Shown here piece by piece: positions 8,254-16,088 of a stretch of 64,000 bases of DNA (the first letter of the stretch is position 1; each line of letters opens with the position of its first letter). The stretch spans positions 5,022,001 through 5,086,000 of the forward strand of contig NZ_VFOZ01000001.1 in the NCBI RefSeq assembly GCF_006716425.1, read 5' to 3'. The notes beneath the pieces were generated by a model. It was not told where the DNA came from. It was given only the letters and a program-made list of their open reading frames with translations, and ran no database searches. Both the position numbers and the translations under genes were made by a program. This DNA comes from Actinoallomurus bryophytorum (GTDB lineage: Bacteria > Actinomycetota > Actinomycetes > Streptosporangiales > Streptosporangiaceae).

Positions 8254-9123
8254 GTGAAGCTCGCCCTGTTCGATGACCGGCGTCTCGGAGCCGTCACCGC
8301 TGACGGGATCGTCGACGTGACCGAGGCTTTGCCGTGGCCGCACGACGCCGACCCGCTGACGGCCGGCTGGTGGCGGCGGCTCTGCCGGGACTTCGACGCC
8401 GTACGCCCCGGCCTGGAGGAGGCCGCGGCCCGTGGGACGGCACGTCCGGCCGAGGGCGTACGGCTGCTGGCCCCGGCGCTCAACCCCTCCAAGATCGTGG
8501 CCTGTGCCAGCAACTACGCGGCGCACGTCGAGGAGATGCACGGCGTACAGGAACGGACGCTCGGCGGGGTCGAGTCGTGGATGATGAACTTCGACGTCTT
8601 CCTCAAGGCGCCGTCCTCGATGAGCGGGCCGCGCGAGGACATCGTCCTGCCGCCCGCCGAGGTCGAGGCCGGCCACGAGATCCACCACGAGTCCGAGCTC
8701 GTCGTGGTCGTGGGCAAGGGAGGCAAGGACATCCCCGAGCGTGAGGCCCTCGCCCATGTGTTCGGGTACACGATCGGGCTCGACATCACCGTCCGCAGCA
8801 CCGGGGACCGTTCGCGGCGCAAGAGCTATGACACCTTCAGCCCGGTCGGGCCGTGGATCACCACGAGCGACGAGGCGAGCGACCCGGGCGGCTTCCAGAT
8901 CGACCTGGTCGTCAACGGGGACGACCACCGCCAGCACGTCACGACCAAGGAGATGATCACTCCCGTCCCGGCGGTCGTCTCCTACGCGTCGAGGATGATG
9001 ACGCTGCTTCCGGGCGACCTCATATTCACCGGAGCGCCACCCGGCGTCGGGCCGATCCGCCACGGCGACGTGCTGGACACCCGGATCAGCGGCATCGGTG
9101 AGATGCGCGTGTCGGTCGTCTGA
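8254..9123 (+). CDS. Fumarylacetoacetate hydrolase-family protein (acylpyruvate/fumarylpyruvate hydrolase)
   Basis: 289-residue metal-dependent C-C hydrolase expected to split maleyl- or fumarylpyruvate to pyruvate and maleate/fumarate, the last step of the gentisate route. The FAH core shows KIVACASNYAAHVEE, the ligands Glu146 and Glu148 (HHESELVVV) with Asp177 (GYTIGLDIT), and the late strand LLPGDLIFTGAPPGVGP. GTG 8254 has AAGGAG four bases upstream and follows the dioxygenase by 13 bp. No maleylpyruvate isomerase is in this operon, so either the hydrolase acts on the cis isomer or the isomerase is encoded elsewhere. Its TGA abuts the stop of the convergent next gene with no gap. Confidence 0.88.
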   Translation: MKLALFDDRRLGAVTADGIVDVTEALPWPHDADPLTAGWWRRLCRDFDAVRPGLEEAAARGTARPAEGVRLLAPALNPSKIVACASNYAAHVEEMHGVQERTLGGVESWMMNFDVFLKAPSSMSGPREDIVLPPAEVEAGHEIHHESELVVVVGKGGKDIPEREALAHVFGYTIGLDITVRSTGDRSRRKSYDTFSPVGPWITTSDEASDPGGFQIDLVVNGDDHRQHVTTKEMITPVPAVVSYASRMMTLLPGDLIFTGAPPGVGPIRHGDVLDTRISGIGEMRVSVV

Positions 9124-10503
9124 CTACGGATACGGACGGCCGTCGAGTACGCCGCCGAGGCTCGTGTGCGGTGCGCCGCACATCATGACCCCGCCCCGCG
9201 TGCCGACCCCGGCGGCCGTCCCGCGCAGGACCATGACCGCACCGCGCCCGTTGCCCTCCGCCGGGGCCGACGCGGCGAGCTCGGCCCGGCTGTCGCCGTC
9301 GAGGTCGGCGAGGGCCACGGTCCTGCCGAGACCGTCTCGGTCCCCGGCCACGCCGGGGGCGCCGTCCTTCCCCTCCGCGATCACCTGCGCGCCGGTGCCG
9401 GAGATGCCGCTCGCCCCTCCGTAGAGCACCGTGACCGAGCCCGCCGTGACCCCTCCGACGCCCTGTGCGGCCCCCAGGGCCACGTCGGCATGGCCGTCGC
9501 CGTTGACGTCACCCACCGCCAGGGAGTTGATGAGCCCTCGGTTACGGAAACCGACGTAGGCGCCGCCCGTGTCCAGGCCGCGTGAGGTGCCGGGATAGAC
9601 GGTGACCTCGGAGCCGTTTTTCACGACGACGTCGGCGTGGCCGTCCCGGTCGACGTCGCCGACGCCCAGGTCGGTCAGGTTCTCAACACGGGGGCTAAGG
9701 TCCTTGCCGCTCTTCGGCGTGAGGCCGCGCGCCGAACCGGCGATCACGTTGATCTCGTACCCCGCGTCTGCCGGGTCGTCGACGCCGGTCTCCGCGACGA
9801 GGTCGTCGTAACCGTCGCCGGTCACGTCGCCGGTCGCGAGCCCGGTGATTCCCGCCGGCTCCTTAGGACCCGAGTCGAGGTCGGCGCGTTCGGGCGAGCG
9901 CAGGCGAAGGTGGGCCGCGCCATAAATCACTTGGACCGTGCCAGCATTGCATTCGGCCGCGAGGTCATCGAAGGAATCGTTGTTGAAATCGCCGACGGAA
10001 AGGATGCCGCCGAACGACCAGCAGTCCTTACTCACGGCAAGAGTGACCGCCTGACCGTACGAGCCGCCGCGGGCGCCGAACACGATCGTGACCGAGCCCG
10101 GGTGGATGGGCCCGCGCCCGACGCCCGTCGTGCCGACCGCCAGATCGGTATGGCCGTCGTGGTCGAAGTCGCCCGTGGCGACCGCCTCGCCGAAGCCGCC
10201 GCGGCTCGCGGGCTCGCCGGGAACTCCAGGGCTCGTCTGGTCGATCCTCCGCCGGTTCGCCGGGTCGACGCCCTTTCCGTAGTCGGGCACCAGGACGACA
10301 TAACCCGCCCCTTTGTACGAGCCGACCTGGCCTTTCGGGACCCCCAGGGCGAGCAGGCCGGTCGCCTCGGCGTTCGGCGGACGCGCCGTGCCCGGCGTGG
10401 AGACGGGCACGCAGTCCTCGTGCCTCCCGGGCTGCGCGGTGTCACATCCAGTGATCAGCAGACCGATCACTACGGCGCTCCAGCGCAGATGGCGAGCACG
10501 CAT
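9124..10503 (-). CDS. Secreted FG-GAP/VCBS-repeat lipoprotein (integrin-like beta-propeller)
   Basis: 459-residue lipoprotein: signal peptide with lipobox LITGC (Cys20), then a beta-propeller of FG-GAP repeats. At least six blade signatures carry the calcium-loop pattern: GDFDHDGHTDLAVG, GDFNNDSFDDLA, GDVTGDGYDDLV, GDVDRDGHADVV, GDVNGDGHADVALG and ADLDGDSRAELA. Such proteins are common in actinomycetes; ligand and role are unknown. ATG 10503 has GGAGGGG five bases upstream; a TTG four codons earlier overlaps that SD and is rejected. It converges on the aromatic operon with zero spacing, leaving no room for a terminator between them. Confidence 0.88.
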   Translation of the reverse strand: MRARHLRWSAVVIGLLITGCDTAQPGRHEDCVPVSTPGTARPPNAEATGLLALGVPKGQVGSYKGAGYVVLVPDYGKGVDPANRRRIDQTSPGVPGEPASRGGFGEAVATGDFDHDGHTDLAVGTTGVGRGPIHPGSVTIVFGARGGSYGQAVTLAVSKDCWSFGGILSVGDFNNDSFDDLAAECNAGTVQVIYGAAHLRLRSPERADLDSGPKEPAGITGLATGDVTGDGYDDLVAETGVDDPADAGYEINVIAGSARGLTPKSGKDLSPRVENLTDLGVGDVDRDGHADVVVKNGSEVTVYPGTSRGLDTGGAYVGFRNRGLINSLAVGDVNGDGHADVALGAAQGVGGVTAGSVTVLYGGASGISGTGAQVIAEGKDGAPGVAGDRDGLGRTVALADLDGDSRAELAASAPAEGNGRGAVMVLRGTAAGVGTRGGVMMCGAPHTSLGGVLDGRPYP

Positions 10504-10874
10504 TCGCCCCTCCAAGCGCTCGTTGTCGGATCACGATGGCACAGTCCGGCCGCGTTCGTAGAGTCATGGGTCCGTTACGGTCCTGACCTCTGGTTATGAC
10601 TACCAGTAATCATTTGTTCTCGATTTCGAGCGTTGACGCTCATTTATCGCCGCCTTATGCTCCCCACGGATTTACCGGGCGTGAAGGGAGGCGGCGGCGT
10701 CAGGTTGCGGATTATTCATCAGACCGCGCCGACGTAACGTATTTCCTCCGCACCGTCCCGCGGGTGGACACGGCCAACCGTGCAGCCAGCCCGCTGTATT
10801 CGAAGTGCCTGATAGGCCGATCGCGATTGCCGCTCTTTTCCCCCGTCTTTCGTGACCCCTGAGGTGGTACAGCC
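10504..10874. other. Divergent intergenic region before the M36 peptidase
   Basis: 371 bp without a convincing gene, with a patch poorer in GC than its surroundings (about 10580-10670). It holds a good promoter for the rightward peptidase gene, described separately, implying a leader of about 200 nt. Start of the leftward lipoprotein gene is at its left edge; no clear promoter for that gene was recognised. Confidence 0.7.
10628..10661 (+). promoter_or_regulatory. Sigma70-like promoter with overlapping dyad upstream of the M36 peptidase
   Basis: TTGACG (10633-10638), 17-bp spacer, TATGCT (10656-10661). The -35 box is embedded in a perfect GAGCG-TTGA-CGCTC inverted repeat (10628-10641), a plausible operator site. 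Expected start of transcription is near 10668. Confidence 0.6.
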
Positions 10875-13800
10875 GTGCGCAGAGCAAGCAGCAGAGCAAG
10901 GACCCGTCGACTGATCGCGGTGGCGGCGGTGAGCGCGCTTTTCGGCGTCGGCATGAACGGGGTGGCGGCCGGTGCTCCACCAGGCGTGCCGAAGGACCCG
11001 TCGCACCATCAGAGCGCCGGTGACCGTGACCTGCGCCCGGGGCTGCGCGCCCCGTCCGCGGCCCAGCGCGAGCTGGCCGTACGGCAGAAGGTCACCGCAC
11101 GGTGGAACAGGCTGGGCACGCCCGCCAACCTGACGCCCCAGGGAAAGGCGCTGGCCGAGGGCCTGCCCGCCGACCCGGCGACGGCGGCCCGCACGTACAT
11201 CGCGCAGCACCGGGACCTGCTCGGGCTGTCGCAGCAGGCCGCCGACTCCCTCGAGGTCGTGGCGGTCAACCCGATCGGCGCGGGATCGTCGGTCCTGCTC
11301 AGGCAGCACTTCGGTGACCTTCCGGCCGGCTACGACGGACTGGCCGCGGTCGGCGTCGCGGGCGGCAAGGTCTACCTGGTCAGCTCGACGCTGGCCCCGG
11401 ACGCCCCGGCCCCCGCCCCGGCCACGCTGAGCGAGAAGCAGGCGCTGCAGAACGCGATACGGGACGCGGCCCTGAACGGCGGGACCGTCACCGCCGAGGG
11501 ATCCTCCGGCGGCTGGAGCCGTTTCTCGGCCGACGGGCTGAGCGGCACGCAGAGCGTGAAGCCCGTCGCGGTACCGATGCCGCAGGGCGGCGTACGCGCG
11601 GCCTACGAGGTCTCCGTCAGCGACAACGACCCGAACGGCGCGCAGGCCTACACCAGCTACGTCGACGCCCGGTCCGGCGACGTCCTCATCCGCGAGGACA
11701 ACGTCGTCGACGAGGCCGACGACCCGCAGTGGAAGGCCTTCCCGGAGAACCCCTCGGCGGACTACCGCTCTCGCGACACCCGCGAGACCTGGTGTTTCAC
11801 GAAGACGCGCGGCTGTGACCGCGTCGTCGGCAACCCGGCCTCGCCGCTGCCCTGGGACGTCGACCCGAGCGTGAGCGCGACCGAGTCGACGCACACCACC
11901 CGTGGCAACAACGAGTGGGCCGCGCAGGACTGGCTCGACGCCACCGGCCGGGGTTTCAACCTGGCCGGGTTCGCCACCCCCAGCCCGGACCGTGAGTACA
12001 CCTACCCCTGGACGAACCAGTGGTACGCCTCCAAGTGCTCACCGGCCGCCTTCGACAGCCCGCAGCGCAATGACATCGACGCCGCGGACACGAACCTCCA
12101 GGCCATGCACAACCGCATGCACGACTTCTCCTACAACCTCGGCTTCACCGAGACCGCATGGAACATGCAGGACGACAACTTCGGCAAGGGCGGCCTCGGC
12201 GCCGACCCGGAGCACGGCAACTCCCAGTCGGGCGCGCGGGTCGCGACCAGCCTGATCCGGGACAACGCCAACCAGTCCACCGGACCTGACGGCATGCCAC
12301 CGACCACCAACATGTACCTCTGGCAGGCCATCGCGGGCTCCTTCTACTCCCCGTGCGTTGACGGCGACTACGACATGTCGGTGATCGGTCACGAGTACAC
12401 CCACGCCATCTCCAACCGGATGGTGGCCGGCCCGGACCGCGGCCTCAGCGGTTTCCAGGCCGGCTCGATGGGCGAGTCGTGGTCCGACCTGGACGCGATG
12501 GAGTACCTCGCGGCGAACGACCTCGTCCCGCACGGCCAGTCGCCGTTCGTCACCGGCCAGTACGTCACGGGCAACAAGGTGCGCGGCATCCGCGACTACG
12601 ACCTTTCCAAGAATCCGCTGAACTACAGCGACCTCGGCTTCGACCTGACCGGCCCCGAGGTGCACGCCGACGGTGAGATCTGGAACGGCGTCAACTACGA
12701 CCTCCGCCAGGCGTTCATCAAGCGGTACGGCGCGGGCAGCACCGCCCTGAGCAAGTCGTGCGCCGAGGGGAGGACACCTGTCGCCAGGTGCCCCGGCGAC
12801 CGGCGGTGGATCCAGCTCGTCTACGACGCCTGGCTGCTGATGGCGAACGGCGACGTGTCGATGCTGGACGCGCGTGACGCGATGCTCGCCGCGGACCAGC
12901 TCCGCTTCGGCGGAGCCGACCAGGACCTGCTGTGGAACACCTTCGCCGGGCGTGGCATGGGTGACGGCGCGGTCAGCAACACGAACGCCGACACCGACGC
13001 GACGCCCGGCTTCGCCTCGCCGAAGGCCAGGAACGCCGCCGTACGCTTCCGCGTCGTGGACGACACCGGTGCCCAGGTGCCGAACGCGCGGGTCTTCGTC
13101 GGCGACTACCAGGCACGCGCGGTGCCGGTCGCGGACACCGACGCGGCCAGTGCCCTCACGGACACGGCCGCCATGGTGGCGGGGAACTACTCCTTCGTCG
13201 CCCAGGCTCCCGGCCATGGCATGACCCGGTTCACCGCCCACGTGTCGTCCGGCTCGCACCGTACGGTGCAGGTGAGGCTCTCGCGCAACGTCGCCTCGGC
13301 GGCGGCGGGCGCGACGGCGACCGGTGACGGCGTCGACCTCGGCGCCCTCATCGACGACGACGAGGGCACGACCTGGGCCTCCCTGGGGGCGCAGGCCACG
13401 CCGGTGGCGGGCAAGCAGGTCACGGTGCGGCTCGCCGGACAGGGACCGCAGCACGTGCGGCGGGTCCAGGTCAGCGGGCTGCTGCGGCCCGCGAACGCGC
13501 AGGACCCGGGCGGTGACACCGCCACGCAGAACCGCTTCACCGCGCTGCGGTCGTTCAAGGTGCTCGCGTGCACGGCGACGGCCACGGTCGACTGCTCGCA
13601 GGCGAAGGACTACCGGCTCGCGTACACCAGTCCGCGAGACGCCTTCCCGGCGGCCAGGCCGCGGCCGGTGGCGCCGAACCTGACCATGCGGTCCTTCACG
13701 ATCCCGAGGACCACGGCCACCCATCTGCGCTTCGAGGTCGCCGCGTCGCAGTGCAGCGGCAACCCGGACTACGCGGGCCAGCAGACGAACGACCCGAACG

Positions 13801-13877
13801 TCCCGACCGACTGCGTGACCGGAGCCGCCATCTCCGGCCAGGTCAGAGCGGCGGACTTCCAGGTCTTCACGCACTGA
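10875..13877 (+). CDS. Secreted M36 (fungalysin) metallopeptidase
   Basis: 1000-residue extracellular zinc protease. N-terminal signal peptide (basic start, hydrophobic core to about residue 33), an FTP/PepSY-type inhibitory propeptide (to about 250), then the M36 catalytic domain with VIGHEYTHAI (His506, Glu507, His510) and the third ligand Glu534 in MGESWSDLDAMEY. After the catalytic domain (about 720) comes a carboxypeptidase-regulatory-like beta-sandwich (FRVVDDTGAQVPNARVFVGDY) and a C-terminal discoidin-like domain with cysteine pairs (LACTATATVDCSQ; ASQCSGNPDY). GTG 10875 has GAGGTGG seven bases upstream. It probably degrades environmental protein; a strong hairpin follows. Confidence 0.92.
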   Translation: MRRASSRARTRRLIAVAAVSALFGVGMNGVAAGAPPGVPKDPSHHQSAGDRDLRPGLRAPSAAQRELAVRQKVTARWNRLGTPANLTPQGKALAEGLPADPATAARTYIAQHRDLLGLSQQAADSLEVVAVNPIGAGSSVLLRQHFGDLPAGYDGLAAVGVAGGKVYLVSSTLAPDAPAPAPATLSEKQALQNAIRDAALNGGTVTAEGSSGGWSRFSADGLSGTQSVKPVAVPMPQGGVRAAYEVSVSDNDPNGAQAYTSYVDARSGDVLIREDNVVDEADDPQWKAFPENPSADYRSRDTRETWCFTKTRGCDRVVGNPASPLPWDVDPSVSATESTHTTRGNNEWAAQDWLDATGRGFNLAGFATPSPDREYTYPWTNQWYASKCSPAAFDSPQRNDIDAADTNLQAMHNRMHDFSYNLGFTETAWNMQDDNFGKGGLGADPEHGNSQSGARVATSLIRDNANQSTGPDGMPPTTNMYLWQAIAGSFYSPCVDGDYDMSVIGHEYTHAISNRMVAGPDRGLSGFQAGSMGESWSDLDAMEYLAANDLVPHGQSPFVTGQYVTGNKVRGIRDYDLSKNPLNYSDLGFDLTGPEVHADGEIWNGVNYDLRQAFIKRYGAGSTALSKSCAEGRTPVARCPGDRRWIQLVYDAWLLMANGDVSMLDARDAMLAADQLRFGGADQDLLWNTFAGRGMGDGAVSNTNADTDATPGFASPKARNAAVRFRVVDDTGAQVPNARVFVGDYQARAVPVADTDAASALTDTAAMVAGNYSFVAQAPGHGMTRFTAHVSSGSHRTVQVRLSRNVASAAAGATATGDGVDLGALIDDDEGTTWASLGAQATPVAGKQVTVRLAGQGPQHVRRVQVSGLLRPANAQDPGGDTATQNRFTALRSFKVLACTATATVDCSQAKDYRLAYTSPRDAFPAARPRPVAPNLTMRSFTIPRTTATHLRFEVAASQCSGNPDYAGQQTNDPNVPTDCVTGAAISGQVRAADFQVFTH

Positions 13878-13902
13878 TCCGACGGGACCGGCCAACGGTT
13901 CC

Positions 13903-13956
13903 GCACGGGGCAGGGGTCCTGCCGGTGGTGACACCGGTGGACCCCTGCTCCCGTGC
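13903..13956 (+). terminator. Intrinsic terminator-like hairpin after the M36 gene
   Basis: GCACGG...GGGGTCC (13903-13919) pairs with GGACCCC...CCGTGC (13939-13956) with one bulged base; a nested CCGGTG/CACCGG stem fills the loop. No U-tract follows, as is common in high-GC actinomycetes. Confidence 0.75.
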
Positions 13957-14077
13957 GTAACCGGGGTCACGCAAGTTGCCAAGACCTTTTTAGTGATCTT
14001 TAGTGCCGCAAAACACCTCAAACTCGTACACTCCAGGCTCATCGGTTCGGATCACATTTCTCGTAGAGAGGTGGGCG

Positions 14078-15301
14078 ATGCCCAGCCGACATCGGAAGGC
14101 CGCGGAATCTGGTCCGTCATCCAGGTTCGGCTCCGTTCTCTTCCTGGCCAACCGGGTCTCCGGATTCGGGATGGTGGTCGTGGTGACGGTCGGCATGATG
14201 CTGGCCGTCATCATCGAGCAGAAGATGTTCCCCGTCGGTTCCGTGCACCGGCAGCCGGTGGCGCAGGGACCGGGGCACGCGAAGCCACGGCCGAAACCCT
14301 CCAAGCACCGCCCGAGCCCGAAGCCGGTCAGCCCCGCGCACGTCCTGAACAAGCTGGTCCAGCAGGTCGCGCTGAAGGAGCGCGGGCCCGTCGCGCGGCA
14401 TGAGTACGGCGCCCAGAAGATCGCGGCCCCGGTCGTCCGGGTCAACCGGTTCGGCTCACAGCGCCGCTGGGCGTTCGGCACCGAGGTCATCCCTCCTCCG
14501 CAGGGCACGACCGCCGTACCGGAGTCCTCGCTCTACCTGGCCCACGCCACCGGCGACAGCTGGAAGATCGCGCTGGCCGGCACCCCGGACTTCCCCGCCC
14601 TGCTGCGTGAGGCGCCCACCTCGGTGCTGCCCGGCGGCGAGCGGACCGCACTGGAGCGCTACGACGCGTCCGCCAAGTCCGCGTCCCAGAAGGCCAAGGT
14701 CACGCCCGTGAAGGCCAAGTCCCCCAAGGACCCGGCCGACGACGGGCTGATGCTGCCCTGGAGCGCCGGTCAGTCCTGGACCCTGCTGCCCGCCGAACTC
14801 GGATCCTCCTTCGACGGCGGAGACGGGCGGGTTCTCTCCGCCGGTACGGGGCGGCTCTACCGCCTGTGCTCCTCCAGCCCGGACCACGGCCTGGTCATGG
14901 TGATCGGCGACGACGGGACCGCCGCGGTGTACTACCAGCTGGACCAGATCACCGACGTGCCGGACGGCAGCCTGGTCCAGCAGGGCGACTACCTCGGACG
15001 CACGAGCACCGACCAGCCGTGCGGAGGCGGCCAGGCGCCGCACCGCCTCGTACGCTTCGGCCTGCGGAACGTCGACGGCCCGCTTCCGCTCGAAGGGGTG
15101 AAGCTCGGCGGCTGGACCCTGCACCAGAGCACCTCGGAGATCTTCGCCGAGCGCGACGGGCTCCGGGTGGAGGCCGGTAACCCCCTGCTCAACTTCGGCG
15201 TCATCACGTCGCCGACACCGGAGCCGAGCCCGAAGCACTCACCGACCAAGTCGCCGAAGGGTCCGCAGATCCCGCCCGAGGGCATCGATGACCAGACATG
15301 A
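14078..15301 (+). CDS. Membrane-anchored LasA/M23-like protein lacking catalytic histidines
   Basis: 407-residue protein: short basic N-terminus, one transmembrane helix (about 29-50), Pro/Lys-rich stalk (about 65-90), and an extracytoplasmic domain resembling LasA-type M23 endopeptidases (about 220-365: LPWSAGQSWTLLP, SSFDGGDGRVLSAGTG, VYYQLDQI, GDYLGRTSTDQPCGGG, PHRLVRFGL). In LasA the YYHMDQI and PHLHF motifs supply catalytic and zinc histidines. Here the first reads YYQLDQI (Gln287), and the second keeps only His322, so it is probably a non-enzymatic fold. A Pro/Ser-rich tail follows. ATG 14078 has AGAGAGGTGG upstream. The end overlaps the next gene by 14 bp, marking an operon with the haem and FeS proteins. 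Confidence 0.7.
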   Translation: MPSRHRKAAESGPSSRFGSVLFLANRVSGFGMVVVVTVGMMLAVIIEQKMFPVGSVHRQPVAQGPGHAKPRPKPSKHRPSPKPVSPAHVLNKLVQQVALKERGPVARHEYGAQKIAAPVVRVNRFGSQRRWAFGTEVIPPPQGTTAVPESSLYLAHATGDSWKIALAGTPDFPALLREAPTSVLPGGERTALERYDASAKSASQKAKVTPVKAKSPKDPADDGLMLPWSAGQSWTLLPAELGSSFDGGDGRVLSAGTGRLYRLCSSSPDHGLVMVIGDDGTAAVYYQLDQITDVPDGSLVQQGDYLGRTSTDQPCGGGQAPHRLVRFGLRNVDGPLPLEGVKLGGWTLHQSTSEIFAERDGLRVEAGNPLLNFGVITSPTPEPSPKHSPTKSPKGPQIPPEGIDDQT

Positions 15302-16088
15302 GACGGCGGCCCGTGACACCGGGCGCCGGCTCTGGCCCCTGCTGATCACGCTGCTGCTCCTGATGGGCGCCGTCGTGGCGTCGCGTACCCACGCGGGCGC
15401 CGCCGCGGTCATGTGGCTCCAGGACTTCCTGGAGTTCTTCTCGGGTGTCTTCGCGCTGGTCGCGCTGACGGCGACCGTCGCGGCGGGTGTCGGCGCGGCG
15501 CAGCGCCTCGTGCCGATCCGGTTCCGCATCCTCGCCCAGGCGGTGCACCGCGCCATGGCGCTGATGGCCGTCGGCTTCCTGGTGGCGCACATCCTGTTGA
15601 AGATCATGGAGGCGCACGCGACGGTCCTGGACGCCGTCATCCCGTTCGCCGGAGGCCACGGCCGCGTCCTGTACGTCGGCCTGGGCACGATCGCGAGTGA
15701 TCTTCTGATCGTGGTGCTGGCCACCGGGCTGGCACGCGGCCGCTTCGTCAGCGGCTCGCGGCCCTGGGTGTGGCGTGCCGTGCACGTCCTCGCGTACGTG
15801 ATGTGGCCGCTGGCGATGATCCACGGGCTCAACGCGGGCCGGCCCCCGAAGTGGTGGGTGACCTGGAGCTACGTCATCTGCTTCGTGTTGGTGATGGCCG
15901 CGGCGGCGAGCCGGCTCCCGCGGCTGGCGCGGGACCGGCGCATGCTCCGCGCCCGCGCGCCGGAGCGCACGGCGGCCCAGGCGGCGACCCCGCGCGGGAG
16001 CTCGCCGCCGGTCGACGAAGTGCCGGACGCGGAGTTCTGGACCTCGCTGCGCAACGAGACGGCCGGCTGGATCGGTGATCGACGATGA
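15288..16088 (+). CDS. Ferric-reductase-like transmembrane haem protein
   Basis: 266-residue integral membrane protein with about six helices. Paired histidines occur 13 residues apart in two helices (AVHRAMALMAVGFLVAHILL and AVHVLAYVMWPLAMIHGL), the bis-haem pattern of FRD/YedZ-type cytochromes, which move electrons across the membrane. A polar, Pro-rich cytoplasmic tail (about 205-266) follows. There is no FAD/NAD domain of its own; the next gene, overlapping by 4 bp (ATGA), encodes a flavin/FeS protein that could supply electrons. The 5' end overlaps the LasA-like gene. Electron acceptor unknown. Confidence 0.8.
   Translation: MTRHETAARDTGRRLWPLLITLLLLMGAVVASRTHAGAAAVMWLQDFLEFFSGVFALVALTATVAAGVGAAQRLVPIRFRILAQAVHRAMALMAVGFLVAHILLKIMEAHATVLDAVIPFAGGHGRVLYVGLGTIASDLLIVVLATGLARGRFVSGSRPWVWRAVHVLAYVMWPLAMIHGLNAGRPPKWWVTWSYVICFVLVMAAAASRLPRLARDRRMLRARAPERTAAQAATPRGSSPPVDEVPDAEFWTSLRNETAGWIGDRR

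Noticed and set aside
10596-10862. An 88-codon frame in the M36 leader
   Set aside because: No SD, no recognisable sequence, and the region carries the M36 promoter; an upstream leader peptide cannot be supported.
12039-14042. A 667-codon minus-strand frame under the M36 gene
   Set aside because: Antisense to the catalytic domain; no homology-like pattern.
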